Both the position numbers and the translations under genes were made by a program. From NCBI GenBank assembly GCA_938075585.1, contig CALJHG010000054.1, forward strand, positions 1 to 49,833: a stretch of 49,833 bases of DNA, read 5' to 3'. The DNA is from an uncultured Gammaproteobacteria bacterium. GTDB taxonomy: Bacteria; Pseudomonadota; Gammaproteobacteria; Ga0077536. Shown piece after piece: positions 9,568 through 19,910 of the stretch. The notes beneath the pieces were generated by a model. That model was given only the letters and a program-made list of their open reading frames with translations. It was not told where the DNA came from and did no database searches. The stretch's first letter is position 1, and each line of letters begins with the position of its first letter.

Positions 9568-9759
9568 TTACGTATTGTCATAGCTTCTTAAAAAAATTAC
9601 GCACGTGACTATAGAAGCTATAAGAGAAATTAATACACTAGTTACGACCCAGGCGGGGAAACCGAACCAGATTAGTTGTGAATCTGAGTCCCAGTACCAT
9701 GGAATCGCTAAAGTCAGCAAAATGATGTACACAAAAAAGGTTGGGAAATGCTGAAACAT
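9568..9759 (-). CDS. DUF3311 small membrane protein, symporter partner
   Basis: 63 residues with two membrane segments (about 8-19 and 35-55) around the conserved pattern LAIPWYW...WFGFPAWVV. This is the DUF3311/YhdT-like family, typically encoded directly before an SSS symporter, as here (6-base gap). It is thought to be an accessory subunit of the transporter; its biochemical role is not known. Confidence 0.8.
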   Translation of the reverse strand: MFQHFPTFFVYIILLTLAIPWYWDSDSQLIWFGFPAWVVTSVLISLIASIVTCVIFLRSYDNT

Positions 9760-9769
9760 AAAGGTCCAG

Positions 9770-10954
9770 TTAGTGGGCTTTTTTTAAAACTTTCATAGCA
9801 TTTTCTAGACCATCGATAGTAAGAGGGAACATCCGATCTGAAAGCAATTCTTTAATCATTCCGATAGTTGGTATATGACCCCAATACTCCTCCGGCTGAG
9901 GATTAATCCAAACCGCATAAGGAAAGACTGCCAATAGACGCGCTATCCAAGTAGCTCCCGCCTCTTCGTTCCAGTGTTCAACACTTCCACCCACGTTCAT
10001 TATTTCGTAGGGGCTCATGGTAGCATCGCCGACAAATACTATTTTATGATCGGCTCCATAAGTTCGCATCAACTGTTCAACCGGTAATTTTGCGTGAAAA
10101 CGCATTTTATTATCCTTCCACACTGTTTCATACAGGAAATTATGGAAGTAATAATGCTCTAGATGCTTAAATTCACTTCGAGCAGCAGAAAATAGCTCTT
10201 CGCAGACCTTCACGTACGGGTCCATTGAGCCACCTACGTCTAGGAATAGTAGTATTTTTGACGCATTACGTCGCTCTGGTATCATTTTGATATCGAGTAG
10301 GCCTGAATTTTTGGCAGTAGAGCGGATGGTATCGTCTAGATCAAGCTCTTCTTCAGCCCCTTCTCGTGCAAAACGTCGCAGCCGCCGCAACGCGAGTTTT
10401 ATATTACGTGTACCCAGTTCGACTTGGTCGTCAAAATTTTTATATTCACGCTTCTCCCAAACTTTGACTGCCCTACCATGCTTCCCTTTTTCTTGTCCTA
10501 TTCGAACACCTTCAGGGTTATAGCCCTCTGCACCGAAGGGAGAGGTACCGCCAGTGCCAATCATTTTACTTCCACCCTGATGTTTCTTTTTTTGCTCTTC
10601 GAGACGCTTTTTAAGAGTCTCCATTAATTTATCCCATCCACCGAGCGACTCTATCTGCGCTTTCTCTTCTTCGGTTAAATTAAGTTGCTTTTGTGCTTGT
10701 AGCCACTCTAGAGGAACTTCTCCTAAAACAGCATCAAATAGCATCTCTTTTCCCTTGAAGTGCTCTCCAAAAACTTGATCAAACCTGTCAAAGAATTTTT
10801 CATCTTTCACTAGGCAGGTACGAGCAAGATAATAAAAATTGTCAACACTATAGTCTGCGACTTTCGCGTCAAGACCAGCCAGTAGGTTCATCCACTCAGT
10901 CAGCGACACAGGGATCGCTACTTTCCTAAGTTTATAGAAAAGTTCAGTTAGCAC
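9770..10954 (-). CDS. CoxE-like VWA domain protein
   Basis: Protein of 394 residues if started at GTG 10954; the frame also allows TTG at 10978. GTG is preferred because the family begins near LTELFYKLRKVAIPVS. The C-terminal half is a von Willebrand A domain with a metal-site motif DVGGSM (about residues 239-244), where most VWA domains have DxSxS; the glycine form is common in CoxE-type proteins. Residues ~110-170 are charged and probably flexible. The start overlaps the 3' end of the upstream MoxR gene by 11 bases, showing translational coupling. MoxR-VWA pairs act as chaperones or metal-insertion/maturation systems for partner enzymes; the client here is unknown. Confidence 0.85.
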   Translation of the reverse strand: MLTELFYKLRKVAIPVSLTEWMNLLAGLDAKVADYSVDNFYYLARTCLVKDEKFFDRFDQVFGEHFKGKEMLFDAVLGEVPLEWLQAQKQLNLTEEEKAQIESLGGWDKLMETLKKRLEEQKKKHQGGSKMIGTGGTSPFGAEGYNPEGVRIGQEKGKHGRAVKVWEKREYKNFDDQVELGTRNIKLALRRLRRFAREGAEEELDLDDTIRSTAKNSGLLDIKMIPERRNASKILLFLDVGGSMDPYVKVCEELFSAARSEFKHLEHYYFHNFLYETVWKDNKMRFHAKLPVEQLMRTYGADHKIVFVGDATMSPYEIMNVGGSVEHWNEEAGATWIARLLAVFPYAVWINPQPEEYWGHIPTIGMIKELLSDRMFPLTIDGLENAMKVLKKAH

Positions 10955-11801
10955 TATTTCGTCTCGACATAAAGACAAGTCTTTCGAATAAATGGACGTC
11001 TTGTTCGTTCTTCAGTAGAGCACCGTAAAGTTTCGGGATAGCCTTGCGAGTATCCTTATCTCGCAAAGCTTCGGGAGGAATATCTTCCGCCACCAAGAGT
11101 TTTATCCAATCCAAAAGTTCTGAGGTTGAAGGGCGTTTTTTAAGCCCAGGCAACTCTCTTAACTCGAAGAAGCATTCAAGTGCTTCGGCGAGCAGTCTTT
11201 TTTTAATATCTGGATAGTGAACCTTAACGATTGATTCCATCGTATCGGCTTCAGGGAAAGCAATATAGTGAAAAAAGCATCTTCTAAGAAAGGCATCTGG
11301 CAGCTCTTTTTCATTATTACTAGTTATGATTATGATAGGTCGCTGACGCGCAGAAATTGTTTTTTTTGTTTCATAAACAAAGAACTCCATCCGATCGAGT
11401 TCTTGGAGAAGGTCATTTGGGAATTCGATGTCAGCTTTATCAATCTCGTCAATCAGTAACACTGGCTGTTTAGGCGCCTCAAACGCCTCCCATAGCTTCC
11501 CCTTGATAATATAATTAGAGATATCATGTACAGAGTCATCGCCCAGCTGGGAGTCTCGTAGTCGCGCTACCGCATCATATTCATATAAACCTTGAGCTGC
11601 TTTCGTGGTCGATTTTATGTGCCATTGTATTAATTCGCTATCAAGAGATTTGGCCACTTCTTCTGCCAACATAGTTTTTCCTGTGCCTGGCTCGCCTTTT
11701 ATGATCAGAGGGCGCTCAAGGGTGATAGCTGCGTTGACCGCCATCATGAGATCTTCTGTGACGATGTAATCGCTGGTTCCTTCAAATTTTTTATTAGACA
11801 T
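10944..11801 (-). CDS. MoxR-family AAA+ ATPase
   Basis: 285 residues. Walker A GEPGTGKT at residues 36-43 and Walker B LLIDEIDKAD with the catalytic acid pair at 118-119; sensor-type segment IIIITSNNEKELPDAFLRRC follows, with the arginine-finger motif LRRCF. The family couples ATP hydrolysis to assembly or activation of protein complexes, nearly always with a VWA protein, which is the next gene (overlapping). No dehydrogenase or metal-enzyme cluster is adjacent, so the target is not evident. Confidence 0.9.
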   Translation of the reverse strand: MSNKKFEGTSDYIVTEDLMMAVNAAITLERPLIIKGEPGTGKTMLAEEVAKSLDSELIQWHIKSTTKAAQGLYEYDAVARLRDSQLGDDSVHDISNYIIKGKLWEAFEAPKQPVLLIDEIDKADIEFPNDLLQELDRMEFFVYETKKTISARQRPIIIITSNNEKELPDAFLRRCFFHYIAFPEADTMESIVKVHYPDIKKRLLAEALECFFELRELPGLKKRPSTSELLDWIKLLVAEDIPPEALRDKDTRKAIPKLYGALLKNEQDVHLFERLVFMSRRNSAN

Positions 11802-11904
11802 AATCCTATACTTTTGTTTGTATTTTATTGTTACTTTAAATATAACACTGAAAAAATTTTCTGATAACCTTCCCCAAGGTTTGGTTGAGCATTTAACTTA
11901 GGAA

Positions 11905-12111
11905 CTAAGCGTTTAAATCTGGGATCAGCTGACTTTTCAGTTTTGTTATTTGGTCTTTAAGATTGAGTTTTCTTAGCTTCATACGTCTCAACAGAAGCTG
12001 ATCGACGTTACCGCTAGCGTCTAGTGTTATAACCGTTTGGTCTAGATCCCTATGCTGTATCTCCAGGTCCCATATTTTGTGTTTTATTAACTTTTCGTCA
12101 CTTCTGCCCAT
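11905..12111 (-). CDS. DUF465 (YdcH-like) small coiled-coil protein
   Basis: 68 residues from ATG at 12111; the frame continues upstream to GTG at 12135, but the family homology starts near the ATG. The sequence fits DUF465: a histidine followed by LD (HRDLDQTV), then LLLRRMKLRKLNLKDQI, predicted as a short helical hairpin rich in Lys/Leu. Function of the family is unknown. It lies in a run of minus-strand genes between moxR and yajQ. Confidence 0.75.
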   Translation of the reverse strand: MGRSDEKLIKHKIWDLEIQHRDLDQTVITLDASGNVDQLLLRRMKLRKLNLKDQITKLKSQLIPDLNA

Positions 12112-12171
12112 TCTTGCCCACACTTTTACAAACACTTCCGCGGTACCCGCGCATATTTGGCGTATCCTAAA

Positions 12172-12654
12172 CTAGTCCCTAAAATTCTCAAACTGAAGTG
12201 GAAATTCCTGCTTACTGTCTTTGATTTTTTGAATTGCTTCTTGCAGGACATTACGACTTTTACCCGAAACTCTGAGCTGACTATCCTGCATTTGCGTTTG
12301 TATTTTGAGTTTCGAGCCTTTTAGGATTTTTATCAGGGTTCTACCTAGCTCCTTATCTATGCCCTCTTTGGCAACTAATCTTTGTCGTGCTTCTGCTAAG
12401 TTGGTAGACAAATCCCCCATTTCGATGCAGTTGATGTCTATTTTTCTTTTCGTAAGCTTTGAGTGCAATATTTCTAATATCTGACGGGTCTGGAATTCAA
12501 CTTCTGCAACTATGATTATATCGTTATTAGTATTTTCAACTCTAGCATCTATCCCTTTCAGATCAAATCTGGTGCGTAACTCTCTGTTTGTTTGGTCTAC
12601 CGCATTTCTCAGCTCTTGCTTGTCGATAATGGATACTATATCAAAACTAGGCAT
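12172..12654 (-). CDS. yajQ: YajQ family nucleotide-binding protein
   Basis: 160 residues, the standard size for YajQ/DUF520, beginning MPSFDIVSII and containing the family segments NRELRTRFDLKG and the second repeat with KIQTQMQDSQLRVSGKSRNVLQ. Members have two ferredoxin-like halves and bind nucleotides; a Xanthomonas relative binds cyclic di-GMP. Divergent from the M16C protease gene with only 26 bases between starts as drawn, so the promoters must overlap coding sequence or the protease starts later. Confidence 0.94.
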   Translation of the reverse strand: MPSFDIVSIIDKQELRNAVDQTNRELRTRFDLKGIDARVENTNNDIIIVAEVEFQTRQILEILHSKLTKRKIDINCIEMGDLSTNLAEARQRLVAKEGIDKELGRTLIKILKGSKLKIQTQMQDSQLRVSGKSRNVLQEAIQKIKDSKQEFPLQFENFRD

Positions 12655-12680
12655 ACTCTAAAGTCTCCGAAATCATCGGT

Positions 12681-15600
12681 ATGGGGTTTTTCAATTATTT
12701 TTCTGCTAATTATTCTATACGATTTGTTTTAGAATGTATTATCGTAGATTCAAGAAAGACACGCACTAAATGGAGCCTAAGTGATAGGAAAAGTGTGTTG
12801 CCTACGATCAAAAATCAATTAAGAGGTGCGCAGCAAGTTTTGAATAATCTGACCGATTTTACATTATTACGAGAATCTAATATTGTCGCTTCAGGTGTTT
12901 TTTTGAGTGAGTATCTTCACGAAAGTACTGGAGCGAGGCACATACATTTTTCGAGTGATGATCAGAATAATGCCTTTATGGTCGCATTTTTAACGCTACC
13001 CTACGACTCCAGCGGCGTTGCTCACATTCTGGAGCATACTACGTTATGTGGAAGTGAAAGTTACCCTGTTCGTGATCCATTCTTTATGATGCTGCGCCGG
13101 TCCTTAAACACTTATATGAATGCGTTCACGGGAAGCGACACGACCGCATATCCGTTCGCCACTCAAAATCTCAAGGATTTCGATAATTTAATGCGCGTTT
13201 ATTTGGATGCAGTTTTTTTTCCGGAGTTAAATATCCTTGATTTCGCGCAAGAGGGTTGGCGTAAAGAGCTCGATAATGAAGATGGGACGAGATTGGAATA
13301 CCATGGGGTAGTTTATAATGAAATGAAAGGCGCGATGAGTTCTCCTGTTGCGAATTTATGGCAGCATCTCTACACAAATTTGTTTCCGGATACTCCGTAT
13401 AAGCATAACAGCGGGGGAGATCCCATCGAGATACCAAACCTTAGCCACCAAGATTTGCTAGATTTTCATTCCAAACATTACAATCCTTCAAATGCAATTT
13501 TTATGACATATGGAACTTTCCCGTGTGACGAGCATCAGAGGCGGATTAAAGATTTAGTTTTGGATCGTTTTCATGGGAAAGCACAACCGATAGTCAGTCC
13601 TTTGCAGCCAAGCTTTAAAATACCTACAAGTGCGGTTACCGAGTATTGCGTTGATTCAGTTGAGGAGCGCAGTACTCACGTCGTTTGGGCTTGGGTTCTT
13701 GGACAAACTTCAGTAGTTTCCGACTGTCTGGAGGCACATTTTCTTTCCTCAATATTTTTAGAGCATAGTGGGTCTCCTGTAAAAAAATATCTAGAGACCA
13801 CCGAATTAGCTAATGCGCCTTCTGATTTATGTGGAATTGATGATTCCGCTAAACAGCTAATCTTTTTTTGCGGTGTAGAAGGGTCAGAGGAGCATTATGT
13901 TGACCGCCTAGAAACTGGCTTATTTGATGTCTTTTTAGACCTTAGAAAAAACGGCATCCCACAGGAAGAGATTGTGTCAATAATAGATCGATTAGAAATG
14001 GCTCAAAGAGACTTAGGAGACGGCAGTTATCCTTATGGTTTAAGGTTGATGGGACGCATTCTTCCGGCGGCTGTACATAATGGTGAAATCAGAGAGTTTT
14101 TGGATCTAGATCAGGCTATTGATAGGCTGAGGAGTGAGGTAAAGACTGATGCCATTGGTTATGTTCGCAAGTTGGTTGATAAACTCATTATTAATAATTG
14201 TCATAGAGCTAGGGTTATTATGGTACCAAGTTCAGACAAAGCCTCGAGAGAAGACGCCACTGAACGAGCGAATCTTGCAGCCGTGCTTGAGGGTCTGACT
14301 TCGGAGGAAAAAGTCTCCTTGGTCTCAGCGGCTGAAAATTTGCGGACGAGACAATCTCAGATAGATGATGAAGAATTATTGCCAAAGGTAGGTTTGTCGG
14401 ATGTCCCGTCCTATCAGCCGGTTATAAGGCCAAGCCGTACTTTGCAAACTGGAAAAGTTGCACAGGAGGGAACTCGTTATAAAGAATACGAGGTCGCAGC
14501 AAATGGCATCTTCCGAGCTAAATTAGCATTGCAACTTTCGGACTTGACGGAAAGTGAAATCCGATACTTACCTATTTGGTCAGAATATATTACTGAGTTT
14601 GGTGCTGGAGATCATGACTATTTAAGTATGCAGGCGAAGAGGTCGGTGTCTGGTGATTATTCGGTGTATTCTTCAATTAGACCTGACCCCAGAAAAGCCA
14701 ACGCATACAGTGGATGGACCGTAGTAAGTGGTAAGGGACTTGCAAGAAATAAGAGAGCTATTATTGAATCGATGCGGTCGTTAGTTTCTCAAACACGTTT
14801 TGATGAAGAAGGTAGGCTTAAGGACTTGATCATGCAGTCGAGAGCAGATGCTGAGCAAAGTATTACTGAAAAAGGACACCAATTAGCCATTTTGACTGCT
14901 GGTCGCGACCTGTCACCTTTTGGTGCGCTTTCTGAATTATGGGATGGCGTGAGCTATATTAAATTCATTAAACAACTTAGCACAGAAAATTCTACGGAGG
15001 CGGGATGTGCTGAAATTTTTCGAATATTCGAATCCATTCGTGAAAAAGTACTTAGAGGAGCGAGAGAAGTCGCCTTAATTGGCGACGCATCAGTTTTATC
15101 TGATTTAAACCATGATATGTTCTCTGACGATTTTGTTTCTGATGAACGCAGCGGTGATTTTAATCCTTTGGAGTTAGATCGTTTTGTATGCGCTAATGAA
15201 AACGCTTGGGTAATAAGTTCTGCAGTAAATTTTTGCGCGAGGGTGTTTCCGGCTGCGCCATTGAATTCGCCAGATGCTCCAGCGCTAATAGTATTAGGCC
15301 GTTATTTGCAAGATGGTTTTCTTCATCAGCATATTAGAGAGCAAGGCGGAGCTTATGGGGGTGGGGCTTCGTATGATAGCGAGTCTGCTACTTTTCGTTT
15401 TTATTCGTACAGGGATCCTCGATTAAGTGATACATTTCACGATTTTAATAGGTCCATCGATTGGTTTTTAAGCGACACGAACTCTAGGCGTTTAGAAGAG
15501 TCTGTTTTGGGCGCGATCAGAACGATAGATATACCCTCATCGCCCGCAGGGGCAGCCGAAAAGAGTTTTAACTCGGACTTGTTTGGTTACTCTGATGATA

Positions 15601-15764
15601 TAAAGAGAAAATTTAGGGAGGGCGTTCTGGATGTGACTAAGGACTCACTATTGGCAGTATGTGAGAAATACTTATTGTCCAGAGATTCTAGGTTGGGAGT
15701 TTTAGCAAGTTCAGTTAATCAAACAGCATTAGAGAACGATGGCTTTGCAGTAGGGCGGCTATAA
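12681..15764 (+). CDS. M16C zinc metalloprotease (PreP/presequence-protease-like)
   Basis: About 1027 residues, the four-domain size of the M16C clan (PreP, Cym1). The inverted zinc motif HILEH is at residues 115-119, followed by LCGSESYPVRDPF, SLNTYMNAFTGSDTT and YPFATQNLKDFDNL, all typical. The C-terminal half has the second M16 repeat (EQGGAYGGGASYD). Relatives degrade short unfolded peptides such as cleaved targeting peptides; no signal peptide is visible, so cytosolic peptide turnover is likely. The start is uncertain: ATG 12681 has no clear ribosome site, while GTG 12795 has AGGA five bases upstream and would remove 38 non-conserved residues. The next gene starts 5 bases after the stop. 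Confidence 0.88.
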   Translation: MGFFNYFSANYSIRFVLECIIVDSRKTRTKWSLSDRKSVLPTIKNQLRGAQQVLNNLTDFTLLRESNIVASGVFLSEYLHESTGARHIHFSSDDQNNAFMVAFLTLPYDSSGVAHILEHTTLCGSESYPVRDPFFMMLRRSLNTYMNAFTGSDTTAYPFATQNLKDFDNLMRVYLDAVFFPELNILDFAQEGWRKELDNEDGTRLEYHGVVYNEMKGAMSSPVANLWQHLYTNLFPDTPYKHNSGGDPIEIPNLSHQDLLDFHSKHYNPSNAIFMTYGTFPCDEHQRRIKDLVLDRFHGKAQPIVSPLQPSFKIPTSAVTEYCVDSVEERSTHVVWAWVLGQTSVVSDCLEAHFLSSIFLEHSGSPVKKYLETTELANAPSDLCGIDDSAKQLIFFCGVEGSEEHYVDRLETGLFDVFLDLRKNGIPQEEIVSIIDRLEMAQRDLGDGSYPYGLRLMGRILPAAVHNGEIREFLDLDQAIDRLRSEVKTDAIGYVRKLVDKLIINNCHRARVIMVPSSDKASREDATERANLAAVLEGLTSEEKVSLVSAAENLRTRQSQIDDEELLPKVGLSDVPSYQPVIRPSRTLQTGKVAQEGTRYKEYEVAANGIFRAKLALQLSDLTESEIRYLPIWSEYITEFGAGDHDYLSMQAKRSVSGDYSVYSSIRPDPRKANAYSGWTVVSGKGLARNKRAIIESMRSLVSQTRFDEEGRLKDLIMQSRADAEQSITEKGHQLAILTAGRDLSPFGALSELWDGVSYIKFIKQLSTENSTEAGCAEIFRIFESIREKVLRGAREVALIGDASVLSDLNHDMFSDDFVSDERSGDFNPLELDRFVCANENAWVISSAVNFCARVFPAAPLNSPDAPALIVLGRYLQDGFLHQHIREQGGAYGGGASYDSESATFRFYSYRDPRLSDTFHDFNRSIDWFLSDTNSRRLEESVLGAIRTIDIPSSPAGAAEKSFNSDLFGYSDDIKRKFREGVLDVTKDSLLAVCEKYLLSRDSRLGVLASSVNQTALENDGFAVGRL

Positions 15765-15768
15765 TTTT

Positions 15769-16821
15769 TTGCTTGAGGGTCAGGCTGTCGCGATAGTGGA
15801 TAGGCAAAATAATAAATATTGGGGTGACGAAGCGGCGAGGGTTTTGGCGTCTTATGGAATATCGGGCGCGACGCTCTCAGAAATTGGCGATGGGTTGATC
15901 AACCTCACGATCGAAGTTCTAGAGGAGACTGGCAATCGTTTTATTTTGCAAAAAGTAAGTGGGATTTTCAAACCTTCGGTAAACGATAAGATTGCCGAAG
16001 TAACAGCGCACTTGAGAGAAAATGGGGTATCTTGTCCAAAAATTATTGCAACAAAGAATCATAGGAATTACCTCGAACAGGATGGCAATGTCTGGCGATT
16101 ATATGAGTATATTCCGGGCTGCTCCAAGACGGTATTTACATCCCCAGGAGATGCATATTCTGCCGGTAAGGCACTGGCTCAGTTTCACGAGGGGTTAAAG
16201 AATTTTGATGTTCAATTATTAGCAAATGATCGGCCGCACATACATGATTTGCACTTTCACTTAAGTGGGCTCGAAAAAACTTTATCGCGCAGTACCTCGC
16301 ATCGTTTGTATTCACAATGTTTTGCGTTGAGCAAACGTATTAAACTTTTGGCTTCAAAGATTCCAGATTTTGATCCGGGTCCGTCGATAATAGCCCACGG
16401 TGATCCTAAGGTGTCGAATATTTTGTTCTCGGCCGAATCAAACTCGGCAGTCTGTTTCATTGATTTGGATACAGTAGGGCTCATGCCGCGTGCGTTAGAG
16501 CTAGGAGACGCGATGCGCTCGTGGTGCAACCCGTTCCCTGAGGATTCTTCTTCTTCTCTCTTTAATCTGGAACTGTATGAAGCCGCCCTCGATGGCTATG
16601 ATTCGGTTGGGTCTCGTATGGGACTTGATGAATCTATTCTGCCTGCGACATTGCAGATTTATGTTGAGCTGGCGAGTAGATTTCTATCAGATGTCATCCA
16701 TGAATCTTACTTTGGCTGGGATGACATAAATTATAAAAGTGCGGCATCGCACAATTTGGCAAGAGCCGGCGCGCAAGTTTTGGCTGCTGAAAGTCTAGCG
16801 ACACATATTTCGGAAAATTAA
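15769..16821 (+). CDS. Aminoglycoside-phosphotransferase-fold kinase, NahK-like (N-acetylhexosamine kinase homologue)
   Basis: 350 residues. Protein-kinase-like small-molecule kinase: N-lobe with GLINLTIEV and FILQKV; catalytic loop HGDPKVSNILF at 210-220 with D212 as the predicted base; metal site IDLDTVG at 231-237; then the LGDAMR segment. The IDLDTV and the following DAMRS pattern resemble N-acetylhexosamine 1-kinases (NahK) more than antibiotic kinases. Start is TTG at 15769 or GTG at 15796, the latter after a GAGGGTCAGG stretch. It is directly downstream of the M16C protease and probably co-transcribed. Substrate is inferred, likely an amino sugar. Confidence 0.8.
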   Translation: MLEGQAVAIVDRQNNKYWGDEAARVLASYGISGATLSEIGDGLINLTIEVLEETGNRFILQKVSGIFKPSVNDKIAEVTAHLRENGVSCPKIIATKNHRNYLEQDGNVWRLYEYIPGCSKTVFTSPGDAYSAGKALAQFHEGLKNFDVQLLANDRPHIHDLHFHLSGLEKTLSRSTSHRLYSQCFALSKRIKLLASKIPDFDPGPSIIAHGDPKVSNILFSAESNSAVCFIDLDTVGLMPRALELGDAMRSWCNPFPEDSSSSLFNLELYEAALDGYDSVGSRMGLDESILPATLQIYVELASRFLSDVIHESYFGWDDINYKSAASHNLARAGAQVLAAESLATHISEN

Positions 16822-17091
16822 TTTATTAGGCTGACTTCAATATTCGTTAAATTGATGGCATAGCCCAAACACCTTCATTTATGTTAAACTGAACTGATTG
16901 CATGGGATATGTACGCCTTAGTTTGTCTAGTTTATGACGATTTTTAACGCTGCGCGGTTGTTATCATTTTCCCCTATTAAGAAATTTAGCACCACTTTTT
17001 TGGAAATTCGAAGTGGAGTAATTTAATGTTTTCGTATCATTTTCTCTTGTGGGATTTGGAGAAGTGAAACCACATGAATGGAGAAAATTAA
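16822..17091 (+). other. Intergenic spacer before the 100-residue gene
   Basis: 270 bases with no gene I can support. It is AT-rich and contains a weak 6-bp inverted repeat (CCACTT at 16992-16997, AAGTGG at 17011-17016). No well-spaced promoter boxes were found, although a separate promoter for the gene at 17092 is expected here. Confidence 0.5.
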
Positions 17092-17394
17092 ATGCCAGCA
17101 GGACTGAAGACAAAAGAAGCGGGTGATGCGGAACAGGTTCCCGCCCAGAAACTTTCAATATATCATGTTACCCGTTTAGAAAAATGTAAGCTGGATAAAA
17201 GTGGTCCTACCGGCTACAGGTATGTCATTGAAGGTGGTTATGCCCCAATTACTGGTTTTAGGGCTGGTTCCAAAGATGATGTAAGTAGTCACGCGACCGC
17301 GCTTGCTAAAGAAATGAATGAGCGCAGAGGTTTGAAAGGAACTAAACACATTGTGATAGGAAAGCCTAAGAAGGCGCAAGTAGCGAAGAAATAG
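17092..17394 (+). CDS. Unrecognised basic 100-residue protein
   Basis: I do not recognise this family. 100 residues, no signal peptide or membrane segment. A hydrophilic N-terminus (1-20) is followed by a compact-looking region with alternating strands (LSIYHVTRLEKCKL, YRYVIEGGYAPITGFRAGS), a helix (SSHATALAKEMNERRGL) and a basic Lys-rich tail (KPKKAQVAKK) that might contact nucleic acid. Start ATG 17092 is supported by GGAGAA eight bases upstream (TGGAGAAAATTAAATG context). It is flanked by a long upstream spacer and the opposite-strand tRNA-Leu, so it is likely a single-gene transcript. The reading frame is convincing from its ribosome site and composition, but function is unknown. Confidence 0.65.
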   Translation: MPAGLKTKEAGDAEQVPAQKLSIYHVTRLEKCKLDKSGPTGYRYVIEGGYAPITGFRAGSKDDVSSHATALAKEMNERRGLKGTKHIVIGKPKKAQVAKK

Positions 17395-17508
17395 TGTATT
17401 GGAAAGCGATTTTCCTTCTACGCAGAACATTCGCCTGTTACCGCGACCGGTAAAATACCTGCAACTTCTTTGCGGCTGAAAATTAGCTCTATACAAACAT
17501 ATGAGTTT

Positions 17509-17595
17509 TGGTACCGGGAGGGGGAATCGAACCCCCACATCCTTTCGGATACCAGATTTTGAGTCTGGCGCGTCTACCAGTTCCGCCATCCCGGC
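17509..17595 (-). tRNA. tRNA-Leu (anticodon CAA)
   Basis: An 87-base tRNA on the minus strand including an encoded CCA end (TGG at 17509-17511 read in reverse). Acceptor arms GCCGGGA and TCCCGGT pair with one G-U; the anticodon stem CCAGA/TCTGG encloses loop CTCAAAA, giving anticodon CAA (reads UUG). A long variable arm (TATCCGAAAGGATG) marks a class II tRNA, and the T-loop GGTTCGATTCC is standard. Confidence 0.96.
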
Positions 17596-17614
17596 TTAGA
17601 CCTAGTGGCGAAGA

Positions 17615-17643
17615 AGTATAGAGAAACATAGAGGCTAGGTCGA
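17615..17643 (-). promoter_or_regulatory. Probable promoter of tRNA-Leu
   Basis: On the minus strand TCGACC (17643-17638) and TATACT (17620-17615) are 17 bases apart; the -10 matches at five of six positions, the -35 at four. Initiation would fall near 17608, about 13 bases before the mature tRNA 5' end. A 7-bp inverted repeat (GACCTAG 17599-17605, CTAGGTC 17635-17641) flanks the -10 region. Confidence 0.5.
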
Positions 17644-17674
17644 CAGGGTGTGAAAAATAATATGGGGCTCTCTT

Positions 17675-19841
<2,167 letters not shown>

Positions 19842-19864
19842 CATCCTACTTAACAAATGTGGCA

Positions 19865-19895
19865 TAATTAGTCTCTACTACCAAGAGACTAGTTA
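19865..19895 (+). promoter_or_regulatory. 12-bp hairpin in the tgt-yajC spacer
   Basis: TAATTAGTCTCT (19865-19876) pairs with AGAGACTAGTTA (19884-19895), with one T-G wobble and a 7-base loop. The stem ends exactly where the yajC ribosome-binding sequence AAAGGA begins (about 19895-19900). No T-run follows, so it is not a typical terminator. It could be a processing site, an mRNA stabiliser or a translation control element for yajC-secDF. Confidence 0.6.
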
Positions 19896-19910
19896 AAGGA
19901 ACTGTTCTTT

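Noticed and set aside
11802-11904. Spacer between the MoxR gene and the DUF465 gene examined for an RNA or promoter
   Set aside because: AT-rich, with no paired boxes or hairpin that I could support.
15769-16821. Antibiotic (aminoglycoside) resistance kinase
   Set aside because: The fold is shared, but the IDLDTVG and DAMR segments resemble sugar kinases of the NahK type and nothing nearby suggests resistance or mobility.
17401-17453. Two short hairpins after the gene at 17092 (GGAAA/TTTCC and TTACCG/CGGTAA)
   Set aside because: Stems of five and six pairs without a clear T-run; too weak to call a terminator.
17176-17589. A 137-codon open frame on the minus strand
   Set aside because: Its beginning is the tRNA-Leu gene itself (the MAELVDAPDSKSG peptide is a familiar mistranslation of a tRNA) and the rest is antisense to the gene at 17092.
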